IMG/VR virus record: IMGVR_UViG_3300030329_003549 | Coordinates: 1 to 37,045 of that record | DNA: 37,045 nt | Origin: a virus | Strand: one strand, 5' to 3' | In this document: positions 1 through 7,624 of the stretch, one piece after another | How positions within the stretch are numbered: the first letter of the stretch is position 1 | Layout of the letters: the number at the start of each line of letters is the position of its first letter | The notes under the pieces: model-generated | Told to the model about the DNA's origin: nothing | Seen by the model: only the letters and a program-made list of their open reading frames with translations | The model's database searches: none | Translations under genes and position numbers: made by a program

Positions 1-1853
1 CCATCATCATCATCTACATAAGTAATTTTTAAAGCACTAGTATCATTTGCTATTGTATTACTACCTTCAGCAGTCCATCCACCCGTACTATCACCATAAT
101 CTCCAACCCCACTATCAAATAAATCATCACCTAAAAACTCAGAAGCTCCATGATGTTTGTCGTTTACAGGTTTGATAGATAATTGTCCAAGATAAAATGT
201 TGTTGTTCCTGAATTTGAAGTCTGAATATATATACCTGTACCACTATCTACAGGGCTATCCGAATCACAAGTCATATAACAAACAACTTCTGTCCATTCG
301 TTTGTTGCTGTAGAATTTACTGTGTTATTAGCATCTGCGAACCATCCATTAGGTGGATTTACAGTAATAATATTAGTGGCATATATCCATGCCGACACCT
401 TATATGTAACACCTGAAACATATTGACCATTTATTCCAGCAAGAACGCCATCTCCAGAAGTGGGTACAATGAATTTTAAAGATTGAGAATTATTTCCATA
501 AACTTGTTCAGTTGATGTTGTCATAGTAACATTTTCACCAATCGCTGTACTTGCATTCTCATCTACAGAATATCCAGTAGTGCCATTACTAATATCGCCA
601 TTAGCAGCCATTTCGTCACCCAATCCTGCATTAGATCCATCAAGTAAATCAGATTCTTGACCTCTATGTCCATCTTGCATAGGATACCAAAGCTTTAGAT
701 TAGACTCTGTAAGTGAAGTGCCACCATTATTTAATACTAAAGATTCAGGATTAAGGTAATCATAAGTAACATCAGATTGAGTCCATTCAGAATCCCATAC
801 CTGTGCATCACACATCATTCCTTTAAACATTCTATCGTTAAAATTGACAGTTCCCGCTCCTAGAGCTAAATTTCTAGCTGCATCAGAATCATAATTAGCA
901 TCCAAAGCTTGACTCGTTCCTAGAGTTGATTTAATACCATTTATATATATACTTGCAGCTTCACCACTCATACTTGATACAGAACTTCCTAAATTATAAG
1001 TGACAACAACTCTATACCATGTTTTATCTTGCAATATTTCACTAGTTACAAAATTACCATCATTAGTACCTGTAGTATCGCAAGTAAACCTTAATTTACC
1101 ATTAGTTTGTATATGAAAAGACCATCCTTGACTCGGACCAGTTCCAGCCCCTTTGTATAATATTTCCATATCTGCAGATGGAGTAGCATCTTCGCAGTAA
1201 ATCCATACAGCTATAGTAGCACCATTAATCCAAATATCATCTAAACTAGATGCACTCCCAGCATTTATATAGTCACTAACACCATCAAACTCTAATGCTC
1301 TACCTGAATATATCTGTCCATGATTGTTGTTATTAAAGGATTCTAATTTTTTAATAGATACATTTGTAATTTTACCACTAAGAGGATCATCAATGCTTTG
1401 AATGAGCAATCTATTAGCAACACTTCCCTTGGAAGAGTCTTCTTGAATAGTTATATCTTCTGTAAAAGTTTCATTAGTAGTTCGCTTTGTCCCTACATTT
1501 ACGCTTTTATCGCTGGCATACAAAAGCCATCTAAATCCACCTGAGCCACTATGTTGATTAATTCCACTTACTGTATAAGTACATCTATATGTCTGTCCTA
1601 TTTCAAACACATGGTCTGATGTTTGATATAAATTTCCTTCACTCCCCGTATCATCTGCAAGTATTGCCTCATTGTCAGTTATCGACCAATGAGTCCCACA
1701 AGTCCATCCAAATGTTGAACCAGTAGCGTCTTCAGATACATCTTCTGAAAAAGTACCATCTTTTACCATTTCAATAGTTTCCTGTGTAGACGTAGAAGTA
1801 TCTACTGCTCTGTATTTAGTTGGTTTTAATATTTTCTGTATTGTAGCAGCCAT
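1..1853 (-). CDS. LamG/CBM-like tail fibre or adhesin, 3' truncated by window edge
   Basis: The frame opens at an ATG (1851-1853) that overlaps the upstream stop as TAATG and stays open for 617 codons to base 1, so the C-terminus is missing. The first ~160 residues look like a beta-sandwich carbohydrate-binding module. A LamG/concanavalin-like domain follows (about residues 175-300, with an LEFDGVSDYI strand and a later WYRVVVTYN segment). A second CBM-like module comes at about 410-560, and a third is just starting when the window ends in four aspartates. The likely role is a host-surface glycan-binding fibre or appendage. It is the last gene visible in the left late block, directly after another LamG gene. 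The domain calls come from my reading of the translation; the virion role is inferred. Confidence 0.8.
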   Translation of the reverse strand, partial: MAATIQKILKPTKYRAVDTSTSTQETIEMVKDGTFSEDVSEDATGSTFGWTCGTHWSITDNEAILADDTGSEGNLYQTSDHVFEIGQTYRCTYTVSGINQHSGSGGFRWLLYASDKSVNVGTKRTTNETFTEDITIQEDSSKGSVANRLLIQSIDDPLSGKITNVSIKKLESFNNNNHGQIYSGRALEFDGVSDYINAGSASSLDDIWINGATIAVWIYCEDATPSADMEILYKGAGTGPSQGWSFHIQTNGKLRFTCDTTGTNDGNFVTSEILQDKTWYRVVVTYNLGSSVSSMSGEAASIYINGIKSTLGTSQALDANYDSDAARNLALGAGTVNFNDRMFKGMMCDAQVWDSEWTQSDVTYDYLNPESLVLNNGGTSLTESNLKLWYPMQDGHRGQESDLLDGSNAGLGDEMAANGDISNGTTGYSVDENASTAIGENVTMTTSTEQVYGNNSQSLKFIVPTSGDGVLAGINGQYVSGVTYKVSAWIYATNIITVNPPNGWFADANNTVNSTATNEWTEVVCYMTCDSDSPVDSGTGIYIQTSNSGTTTFYLGQLSIKPVNDKHHGASEFLGDDLFDSGVGDYGDSTGGWTAEGSNTIANDTSALKITYVDDDD

Positions 1854-2674
1854 TATGATAGTGTCCCATTGTTTGAACCATGTGAATCATTTGCATCCGC
1901 ATCTAAATTCCACCATGATATTAAATCAGTTTTTTCAGTAGTTGTCAAACCTGCATACTGTTTCCACATAATTGATTTTACTTCTGATTGAGTTAATGCT
2001 CTTTTCCATATACCTGCATTACATAAATATCCTTTATACCAATCACTTAACGCTGGTCCTGAATCATATTCTGCTCCAATAACAGCTAAGTTAACATCAC
2101 CCCAAGCAGGGTCTAAAACAGCTGTATCGCCATTTCCACTTATATCATAAGCATTGGTTAATTGAATACCATCTACATAAACTTTAGCAACTTGGTCACC
2201 TGCTCCGCTAGCTCTTGTCAGAGCAACATGATGCCATTTTTCATCTCTATAGTCAGTTCCACCCGTTGCGCTACTACTATCTGTTGCAATAAAAGTATTC
2301 GAACGATTAGCATCTGAAACATAAATTCCTCCCGTTATTTGAGAAGTATTGCGATTAATACCAAGCCTAAATTTATTAACTGAATCGTTATTAAAGCCAA
2401 AAATTATTTCTTCATGCTCATCACTATCACCACCATCTGCTGCTTGATTTAAAAACCAAACTGAAAAAGTAAATGCATCATCTTCTGATAATTCTCCAGC
2501 CATTCCTACTATATTAACATAATCATTTGAACCATCTAAAAATACAGCACCATCACTCAGTGGCTGTACTTCTCCTACAGGATACATATGTTTCATAACC
2601 AGACCATCTGTTATGACACCTGGGGCAACAATTCCTGAGCGACCCAAACCTTGTGATAATCCTAGCTTGGGCAT
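1853..2674 (-). CDS. LamG-domain tail/adhesin protein (273 aa)
   Basis: A concanavalin A-like (LamG/Laminin_G_3) domain fills most of the protein. The signs are a strand AVFLDGSNDYVNI near residue 45, FTFSVWF near 70, KWHHVALTR near 147, VYVDGIQL near 165, and a closing IWKRALTQSEV near 225. The C-terminal segment (ISWWNLD then NNGTLS) repeats the theme of LamG-containing phage fibres. Such domains bind surface glycans, so an adsorption role is likely. The stop overlaps the next ATG by one base (TAATG), giving translational coupling with the larger LamG gene downstream. The start has a weak AGG-type RBS. The N-terminal ~40 residues are Gly/Val-rich and may attach to the virion. Confidence 0.85.
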   Translation of the reverse strand: MPKLGLSQGLGRSGIVAPGVITDGLVMKHMYPVGEVQPLSDGAVFLDGSNDYVNIVGMAGELSEDDAFTFSVWFLNQAADGGDSDEHEEIIFGFNNDSVNKFRLGINRNTSQITGGIYVSDANRSNTFIATDSSSATGGTDYRDEKWHHVALTRASGAGDQVAKVYVDGIQLTNAYDISGNGDTAVLDPAWGDVNLAVIGAEYDSGPALSDWYKGYLCNAGIWKRALTQSEVKSIMWKQYAGLTTTEKTDLISWWNLDADANDSHGSNNGTLS

Positions 2675-2675
2675 A

Positions 2676-3008
2676 TTAACCTAAATATAGTATGCATTTA
2701 CCAGCAGTAATAACAACCTTATCAAATCTTCCATACAACGTAATTCCTGATGGGACTGTCAATGTACTCATTGCAGCTCCACCTAAAGCAGATGCTGCCG
2801 CTGGACTTGCATGATCTGTACTATCTGAAGTTGTGCTAGCTGAAAATGTTATGTCATCTATAACTTGAATTGCTACAACCGTTTTAGCTGTTGTGCTTGT
2901 ATCATAAGTAGCCGAGCCTGATAAATATACTGTACCAGCTTGACCTAGTGTAGAGTTTTGGGCTTCTTGCACAGTATATGTGTGCAGACCCTTTCCTGGT
3001 CTTGACAT
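2676..3008 (-). CDS. Small putative virion protein (110 aa)
   Basis: I do not recognise a named family. The protein is Ser/Thr/Ala-rich and beta-like, with a VVAIQVIDDITFSAS strand near residue 45, a low-complexity Ala/Ser stretch, and a C-terminal GITLYGRFDKVVITAGKCILYLG pattern of alternating hydrophobics. Short proteins of this style sit beside fibre genes in many environmental phages and are usually annotated only as structural. A strong RBS (AAGGAG, AATAAA spacer) fixes the start. It leads the two LamG genes and follows the endolysin after a 56-base gap, the widest gap in this part of the late block. The role as a virion or fibre-base component is inferred from position. Confidence 0.6.
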   Translation of the reverse strand: MSRPGKGLHTYTVQEAQNSTLGQAGTVYLSGSATYDTSTTAKTVVAIQVIDDITFSASTTSDSTDHASPAAASALGGAAMSTLTVPSGITLYGRFDKVVITAGKCILYLG

Positions 3009-3064
3009 TTTATTCTCCTTTCGAGTTGTACTTTAAGCTCTTGTCTTGAGCGTGAACGTACTAG

Positions 3065-3457
3065 TTATTTTTTTAATTCAAAGTGGGGAAAGTCATCAAA
3101 ACGATTATCTTTAACTTCAAAGTCTTGATCCCAATCGCCTCCCCATCTAAGGTTTATACCCATCTGATTAGCCACACCCAAAACAAAACCAGCAAACAAA
3201 GTTTGACGCTCTCTATCATCCCAATCGACAGGATAAGGTGTAACGTCCACTGCGCAGCTAGGACTAGCATTATGGCGGCCATTAGGATAACGAACCTTTG
3301 TCTTTCCGTCTTCGTAGAGAGCATTTTGTCTATCCTTGCTGCGATGTCCTTCAAGTATGCTGCAATCAACGTGCTTGATGACTTCATTGAAAACCATTTG
3401 TAAATCTTTTTCACAAGTTGCTAACCTTTCTCTTGATCTTCTTCCAAATCTTGGCAT
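3065..3457 (-). CDS. Endolysin, M15-type (VanY-like) peptidase (130 aa)
   Basis: The sequence has the hallmarks of M15 L-alanyl-D-glutamate/D-Ala peptidases used as phage endolysins. These are ILEGHRSKDRQNALYEDGKTK (near residue 35), a zinc-binding H-x6-D block with H63 and D70 (HNASPSCAVDVTPYP), an aromatic WGGDWD segment near 109, and the C-terminal PHFEL with the third zinc histidine. It would cleave peptidoglycan cross-link stems at lysis. There is no signal peptide or transmembrane segment, so a holin must release it. A candidate holin lies inside this gene in another frame. The start ATG overlaps the upstream TAA (TAATG), and its RBS is encoded by the end of the upstream tagged basic gene. 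Confidence 0.9.
   Translation of the reverse strand: MPRFGRRSRERLATCEKDLQMVFNEVIKHVDCSILEGHRSKDRQNALYEDGKTKVRYPNGRHNASPSCAVDVTPYPVDWDDRERQTLFAGFVLGVANQMGINLRWGGDWDQDFEVKDNRFDDFPHFELKK
3154..3414 (-). CDS. Embedded out-of-frame ORF with two transmembrane segments; candidate holin
   Basis: A second reading frame lies wholly inside the endolysin gene on the same strand. From a GTG at 3414 it gives 86 residues. An internal ATG at 3321, preceded by AAGGAT at good spacing, gives 55 residues. The short product has a charged head (KTERQR), then a hydrophobic run FVILMAAIMLVLAAQW, a short turn, and a second run with VKLCLLVLFWVWLIRWV. That is the topology of small class II holins. Its position inside the only lysis gene, with no other holin visible nearby, supports the idea. 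Against it, out-of-frame reading of an AT-rich gene can create hydrophobic runs by chance. Treat it as a candidate only. Confidence 0.35.
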   Translation of the reverse strand: MKKIYKWFSMKSSSTLIAAYLKDIAARIDKMLSTKTERQRFVILMAAIMLVLAAQWTLHLILSIGMIESVKLCLLVLFWVWLIRWV

Positions 3458-3810
3458 TATTTACCTTCTACATAGCCACCAGAGGCATATGTTTTAATAG
3501 AATCTCCAACTTTACCACCACCCGCCTTCTTGACGACTTTTCTGCTGAAGTTAGATTTTCTTTTTTCACCTGGAGAATACTTTGTTCCATAATTTTTAGC
3601 TTTATCTCTAGCATCCTTTACTTTTGGCTTTAATCCTCCGTACTTATGCTCTCTTCTTTCTGACTCAGACATTTGCCTTACATTTCTTGATTTGTTCCAG
3701 TAAACATTCGTATTGAATGAGCTACCTTTATGTTTTAAATGATCAGAGGCTTTTTCTTTTCTCTTGTGAGGTAGAGCTTCTGTTCTTTTTCTATGCTTTT
3801 TTATTGCCAT
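3457..3810 (-). CDS. Basic tagged protein 3 of a tandem trio (117 aa)
   Basis: No known family. The protein is strongly basic, rich in Lys and Arg from the N-terminus (KKHRKRTEALPHKRKEK), with no hydrophobic core evident, so it is probably disordered or nucleic-acid binding. Its last ~20 residues (GGGKVGDSIKTYASGGYVEGK region) match the ends of the two genes upstream, although the rest of the three proteins differs. The tag codons GTAGAAGGTAAATAATG provide the RBS and start of the endolysin gene. The likely role is a virion or DNA-associated small protein, inferred from basicity and late-operon position. The tag could be a virion-targeting sequence. Confidence 0.75.
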   Translation of the reverse strand: MAIKKHRKRTEALPHKRKEKASDHLKHKGSSFNTNVYWNKSRNVRQMSESERREHKYGGLKPKVKDARDKAKNYGTKYSPGEKRKSNFSRKVVKKAGGGKVGDSIKTYASGGYVEGK

Positions 3811-4206
3811 TTATTTACCCTCCACATATCCGCCTGAGGCATATGTTCTTATAGAAGTTCCAACAGAACCACCATGTTTCATTGATTTCAATTTTTCTTT
3901 TCTTTTTTTATTACGTTCTTCCATTTTCTTGGTTCGTCTTTTTCTTCTTTGGATTTTCTTATCGACTCTTTCCGATTTAGATGTCATTCTTTGCTTTTTT
4001 CTAGCTTTACGATTTTCGGCTCTTTTCTTTCTTCTAGCTTTACGATTTTCGGCAGAGAAATAATCTTCAACATCTCTTTTCTTTTTCTCGTAACCTTCAC
4101 TCCACTCTTTATGGGTCTTGCCAAAGAATTTTCCACCTGAAGGAGCATCATCTCTTTTAACTAACATCCTTGCGCCACTTTCAGTCTCTACCCACTTTTT
4201 TGCCAT
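3811..4206 (-). CDS. Basic tagged protein 2 of a tandem trio (131 aa)
   Basis: No known family. The N-terminal 45 residues are mixed (KKWVETESGARMLVKRDD). The middle is an extreme Arg/Lys-rich helix containing two 11-residue repeats (AENRKARRKKR, then AENRKARKKQR). The C-terminus carries the shared tag ending in YASGGYVEGK. Net charge is very high and no transmembrane segment is present. Such proteins could neutralise packaged DNA or form coiled-coil assemblies, but the function is unknown. The start has a strong RBS (GGAGGGTAAATAAATG) made from the last codons of the upstream gene, and its own last codons do the same for the next gene, so the trio is translationally chained. Confidence 0.75.
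   Translation of the reverse strand: MAKKWVETESGARMLVKRDDAPSGGKFFGKTHKEWSEGYEKKKRDVEDYFSAENRKARRKKRAENRKARKKQRMTSKSERVDKKIQRRKRRTKKMEERNKKRKEKLKSMKHGGSVGTSIRTYASGGYVEGK
3999..4053. repeat. 33-nt-period direct repeat inside the 131-aa basic gene
   Basis: The bases at about 3999-4020 recur exactly at about 4032-4053, a period of 33 nt. Each copy encodes the 11-residue unit starting AENRKAR. The phase is in frame, so copy number could change without breaking the gene. Confidence 0.8.
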
Positions 4207-4833
4207 TTATTTACCCTCCACGTAGCCACCGCTACTGTATGATTTAATAGGCGACCCTACCGAGCCTCCCTTTTTATAAGATCCCATTTCACCTTCGGGA
4301 TATGCTTTTTTTACCTGCTTCTGACGTTTCTTTTGAGTCCTAGCTAAACGTTTCTGATTTCTAGCTTTTCGTTTTTCTAAATGTTTATATCTTAGATTTT
4401 TTTCTTTAGTTTTTTTTCTTTGTTCGCGACCAGCTTTAGTAACTTGCACAACATCGCTTAGATGATAATCAGGACTAATATCTTCTGCTGATGGCAAGTT
4501 AAGCTCTTTAGCTTTTCTTCTCTCAGCTTTTTCAGCTTTTTTCTTTAATAATTTTTCTTGCTTAGTATCAATTTTACCGAGCCTTTTGTATGTCTTAACA
4601 TCTTTTTTATAAAGTTTCTCTAACTTTTTCTTAGCTCTATTACGTTTTCTTTCACTAGACACAGGTAACTTCCCCTCTCTGTTTATTTTATCTAGTTTCT
4701 TCTTGCCTATTTTCTTTACACTAGATTTTTTAATTATATATTCGCCACCTTCTGCTTCAAGCAGGATACCACCCTTTGCATGGGATGGTCCAGTCAATTT
4801 ACCTGGTTTCATTTTTTTTACGCGGTTACCCAA
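4207..4833 (-). CDS. Basic tagged protein 1 of a tandem trio, with GGI/GGEYII motif (208 aa)
   Basis: The first 50 residues contain a motif found in assorted phage virion proteins: GPSHAKGGI followed by EAEGGEYIIKKSSVKKIG and a K-x-L-D-x-I-N ending. The remainder is Lys/Arg-rich and helical (runs such as KRNRAKKKLEKLYKK). The C-terminus has the same tag as the next two genes (GGSVGSPIKSYSSGGYVEGK). It overlaps the terminase large-subunit gene by 16 bases, so it is translated from within it. The GGI/GGEYII element suggests a structural role, while the basic tail suggests DNA or RNA contact. No enzymatic motif is visible. It is the probable parent of the trio, because only this member has an extra N-terminal domain. 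Confidence 0.78.
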   Translation of the reverse strand: MGNRVKKMKPGKLTGPSHAKGGILLEAEGGEYIIKKSSVKKIGKKKLDKINREGKLPVSSERKRNRAKKKLEKLYKKDVKTYKRLGKIDTKQEKLLKKKAEKAERRKAKELNLPSAEDISPDYHLSDVVQVTKAGREQRKKTKEKNLRYKHLEKRKARNQKRLARTQKKRQKQVKKAYPEGEMGSYKKGGSVGSPIKSYSSGGYVEGK

Positions 4834-6371
4834 CTTTTAGCCTTTGGTTTTTGTTTTCGCCAACCCTCTTTAGTTTCCGATAAACCTTGAGGAGGATGTG
4901 CATACTTACACGCATACGCCAACGCATCAATAGTATCATCATGCGCCATCCTTGGTCCAAATGTAAGAATTTCTCGGTGTAATTCATAATGATTTTTTTT
5001 CATATGAATTTGCCCGACTGCAAATCGTTGTGCTAATATCTCCTGTATCCTATCTCTTTTGCTCATTCTATTGCCTGGAGTCTCAGCTTTAAAGCCTAAA
5101 TTAAATATATTTCGCCTTCTCATCTCACCATAAATAGCTTGAAATACAGGTTTACTCATAGTTGTATCTTCAATAGTAAACATCTTGGGTTTATAGAAAT
5201 CATTTATTTCAAATATATAATCAACAATACCTTTTTGACCACTTCCTGGAATACCAAGTACAGGTAAAGTTCTATTACGCACATAATCAAGTACATATAT
5301 ATTATTATTAGGAGTTACTGCTACTGTAATAAGAACACTAAAGTCACTATTCCTCCTAGCACTATCTGTTGCTGGATCTACTCCCACAAATATATTACAA
5401 GGTTGAGGGTCTTCTCCATTAGGGACAATAAAGGTTATATCACTATCAGGGTCTTTTGTAAAAGTTCCATCCCAAAATTTAATATGATCTCTAGTAAATA
5501 AGGAATCTTCTTCGCTCTGAACTTCCATCATATATTCTTGATAAAACTTATGAGGAGTACCACTATCAGCATAGAATTTCTTCTTACGTTCCATTTCTTT
5601 ATGACCAAACCACGAAGGCCATAATGGAGTGCCATCTTCTTGCAGCGCTTTATAGGTAATTACTTTCCAAGAATAATCTTTCTTTTCCTTTAAAGACTGG
5701 TCATATCCTACTAATATTTTTTGAATAAAAGAATCAAAGTGAACAGGAGTTCCATTTATTCGGAGTCTACCTGTTTTGGGTTCAAGTGCTGGAAATACGA
5801 CTGCTGTGACGAGATTAGCGATTTTAGCACGACTCTCTGGCGTGACCGTATTATTCTCATCTTCAAAGTCATCAAGTACAATAAGATCATAACGCTTATG
5901 TAGCTTGGCACCGCCACGAATACCAGATAGATTACTTTTAGAAATGAGTTTACAGCCATTGTTAAGTTCGATATCATCTTCAGTCCACTTCTTTCCTTTT
6001 AAGTTCCCAAAATAATACTTAATTCTATCATTATATTCAATATGGTATTTGATATAATCAAGGTTAGGAACGGATATTTTACTAGATGCAGCAACCCAAC
6101 CATAAAATAAGGGTTCATCTGCAAAACAAAAATCATGTAATATACTACATTTGGTAAGTACTGTCTTTCCATGTCCTCTAGGTAAGATTACTGCGAGCTG
6201 TCTATGGTCGTGATTATTCAGTGCATCACACACCTCATAATGAAAAAAAGGAGATTCACTCCTCATAAAATCATCTGGTAGGAATAACTTACCAAATGCT
6301 ACTAAATCTGTATATGCTAACCTTAATTCTTCTTCTGCTTCAGATATATTGCGACTATTTATATTAGCCAT
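4818..6371 (-). CDS. terL: Terminase large subunit (517 aa)
   Basis: This is the DNA-packaging motor, with an ATPase followed by a nuclease. Walker A is LPRGHGKT at residues 63-70 and Walker B is LIVLDDFE at 163-170. The RNase H-fold nuclease shows D332 in VGVDPATD, E401 in FTIEDTT, and D478/D479 in MAHDDTIDALAY. The PRGHGK form of Walker A and the overall length fit T7/phage-type TerL proteins. The start at 6371 is seven bases after the upstream stop. The C-terminus overlaps the start of the first basic tagged gene by 16 bases. It anchors the left late block as packaging and lysis. Identification is firm; the packaging mode (cos, pac or terminal repeat) cannot be told from here. Confidence 0.97.
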   Translation of the reverse strand: MANINSRNISEAEEELRLAYTDLVAFGKLFLPDDFMRSESPFFHYEVCDALNNHDHRQLAVILPRGHGKTVLTKCSILHDFCFADEPLFYGWVAASSKISVPNLDYIKYHIEYNDRIKYYFGNLKGKKWTEDDIELNNGCKLISKSNLSGIRGGAKLHKRYDLIVLDDFEDENNTVTPESRAKIANLVTAVVFPALEPKTGRLRINGTPVHFDSFIQKILVGYDQSLKEKKDYSWKVITYKALQEDGTPLWPSWFGHKEMERKKKFYADSGTPHKFYQEYMMEVQSEEDSLFTRDHIKFWDGTFTKDPDSDITFIVPNGEDPQPCNIFVGVDPATDSARRNSDFSVLITVAVTPNNNIYVLDYVRNRTLPVLGIPGSGQKGIVDYIFEINDFYKPKMFTIEDTTMSKPVFQAIYGEMRRRNIFNLGFKAETPGNRMSKRDRIQEILAQRFAVGQIHMKKNHYELHREILTFGPRMAHDDTIDALAYACKYAHPPQGLSETKEGWRKQKPKAKSWVTA

Positions 6372-6377
6372 TGAGAA

Positions 6378-6866
6378 TTACATTCTCCCGTCATCCAAGA
6401 AACCTAGTTTAGATAGAGCTGTCCTCACCTTCTCTAATTGCATTCTACCTTCTTCTGCCGTAGCCTCTCTCTCCTCATCGTCTAATAGTAAATCCTCATC
6501 TTTATGTACATCTTCTTTCCATCTCCAATAGCTATCTTTAGTATTTTCCTTCCATCTATTAATAGCATAATCCGTCTGCCTTCCTCTCCTTCCATCAACA
6601 TGCCAAGGATCTAAATACCCTAATTCTACTAATCGCTTTTGAGCTCTATAAGCATCTGCCTCACCCGCTGTATCACGCTTTAATCTATCAAATATAAGAG
6701 AGGTTCTTCTATCCCATTTTGTTTCAGATGCTCGAGGAGAATCTTTAGGCATTAAAACAGAATAATAATAAGGAGCAGAAAACTCACCCATAGGTTGCTC
6801 CTTCATAAGGATATCCATCATCTTATCTCTATCAAAAATTCCCTTTGATTCTTCATTCTTCGCCAT
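6378..6866 (-). CDS. Peptidoglycan-binding-like protein between the terminase genes (162 aa)
   Basis: Residues about 73-108 read like a PG_binding_1 repeat: QKRLVELGYLDPWHVDG, then G-x-Q-T-D-Y-AINRW, matching the usual L-x2-LGY, DG-x-G-x2-T-x2-AI-x2-F/W spacing. The flanks are acidic and helical (DEDLLLDDEE), and the last 25 residues form a second short LGF element. No catalytic domain is present, so it may act as a cell-wall-binding virion or lysis accessory rather than a hydrolase. It starts inside the terminase small-subunit gene (14-base overlap) and ends just before TerL. A wall-binding module is an unusual occupant of that slot. The domain call is from pattern only. Confidence 0.6.
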   Translation of the reverse strand: MAKNEESKGIFDRDKMMDILMKEQPMGEFSAPYYYSVLMPKDSPRASETKWDRRTSLIFDRLKRDTAGEADAYRAQKRLVELGYLDPWHVDGRRGRQTDYAINRWKENTKDSYWRWKEDVHKDEDLLLDDEEREATAEEGRMQLEKVRTALSKLGFLDDGRM

Positions 6867-7590
6867 TTGACAACTCCTTGCGCTCTACGCCTTTTAATTC
6901 TTCTTTACTGAAGCCCTGGAAGACTGCCCCTGATACCTGCTGCACATTTGTAGTAGTCTTATCCTCTAAATCTAAAATGTCGGATAACTTAAATAAGGCT
7001 TTCAGCTTTGTATCATCTTTTTCAGCAGTCTGTGCTATTAGCTTAATACCATGAAGGACGCCTCTAGCATCTATTCCCAGTTCTTCACAAATCTCTTTAT
7101 GTTCTTCTTTCATATATGTATCAACCCTTTCAGTTTTAATTAATTGAGCCGCTTTAATACCAGCATACCCAGGGTTATTAGTAGGATATACCTTCATATA
7201 TGCTTCTTTAGGGTCCATTCCCTTTAGCAAATTTAATACAAACAATTTTTCTTTACTATTTAAATCTTTCCTAGCCTCTATAACTTCCTCTGAAGAAAGA
7301 CTACCACCAAAAGAATATATGTTAACTCTCTTAGATGTATCCATCTTAGTCTTAGGCGTAACAGTAAAAGTTCCTGTGCAAGTACCTATATAATTAACTT
7401 CACGCACCTTACCCTTCGCCTTTAACATAACGCCTTTTCTTAATATCTGGATTACACAATCGTCATCTGCCTTAACCCAATCACCTATGTGACCTTCCCT
7501 CCAGTCCCTCAAATAATGAATATCTTCAGGTACCTCGTCAGGTGAGTCAAAGACAGTATGATCTATCTTATTTACTCTATATGTTCTCAT
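6853..7590 (-). CDS. terS: Terminase small subunit (245 aa)
   Basis: Residues about 110-165 match the small-terminase N-terminal DNA-binding pattern: a NSKEKLFVLNLLKGMDPKEAYMKVYP helix pair, an AGIKAAQLI segment, then VDTYMKEEH. It would recognise the packaging site and recruit TerL. The ~105-residue N-terminal extension is unusual and looks beta-rich (WVKADDDCVIQILRKGV), possibly an SH3/KOW-like fold. I chose ATG 7590. A TTG four codons upstream is possible, but neither start has a clear RBS, and a perfect hairpin (7601-7618) sits directly in front. It overlaps the next gene by 14 bases. The order TerS, accessory, TerL supports the call. Confidence 0.82.
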   Translation of the reverse strand: MRTYRVNKIDHTVFDSPDEVPEDIHYLRDWREGHIGDWVKADDDCVIQILRKGVMLKAKGKVREVNYIGTCTGTFTVTPKTKMDTSKRVNIYSFGGSLSSEEVIEARKDLNSKEKLFVLNLLKGMDPKEAYMKVYPTNNPGYAGIKAAQLIKTERVDTYMKEEHKEICEELGIDARGVLHGIKLIAQTAEKDDTKLKALFKLSDILDLEDKTTTNVQQVSGAVFQGFSKEELKGVERKELSNGEE

Positions 7591-7600
7591 GGTTAAAATC

Positions 7601-7618
7601 AAACCTCGCCAGAGGTTT
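7601..7618 (-). promoter_or_regulatory. Perfect 7-bp hairpin in the leader of the terminase small-subunit gene
   Basis: AAACCTC (7601-7607) pairs with GAGGTTT (7612-7618) around a GCCA loop. On the minus strand it is followed by GATTTTAACC and then the ATG. It could be a weak terminator after the 56-aa gene, or a translational operator that hides the only GAGG upstream of terS. Confidence 0.55.
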
Positions 7619-7624
7619 GGAAGA

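Noticed and set aside
3083-3403. Plus-strand frame of 106 codons across the endolysin gene
   Set aside because: It is antisense to the M15 peptidase, has no RBS, and its hydrophobic, Ile/Ser-rich composition is typical of the reverse complement of an AT-rich gene.
5756-5977. Minus-strand 73-codon frame inside terL
   Set aside because: It lies in another frame of a firmly identified gene, has no RBS and a shadow-like composition.
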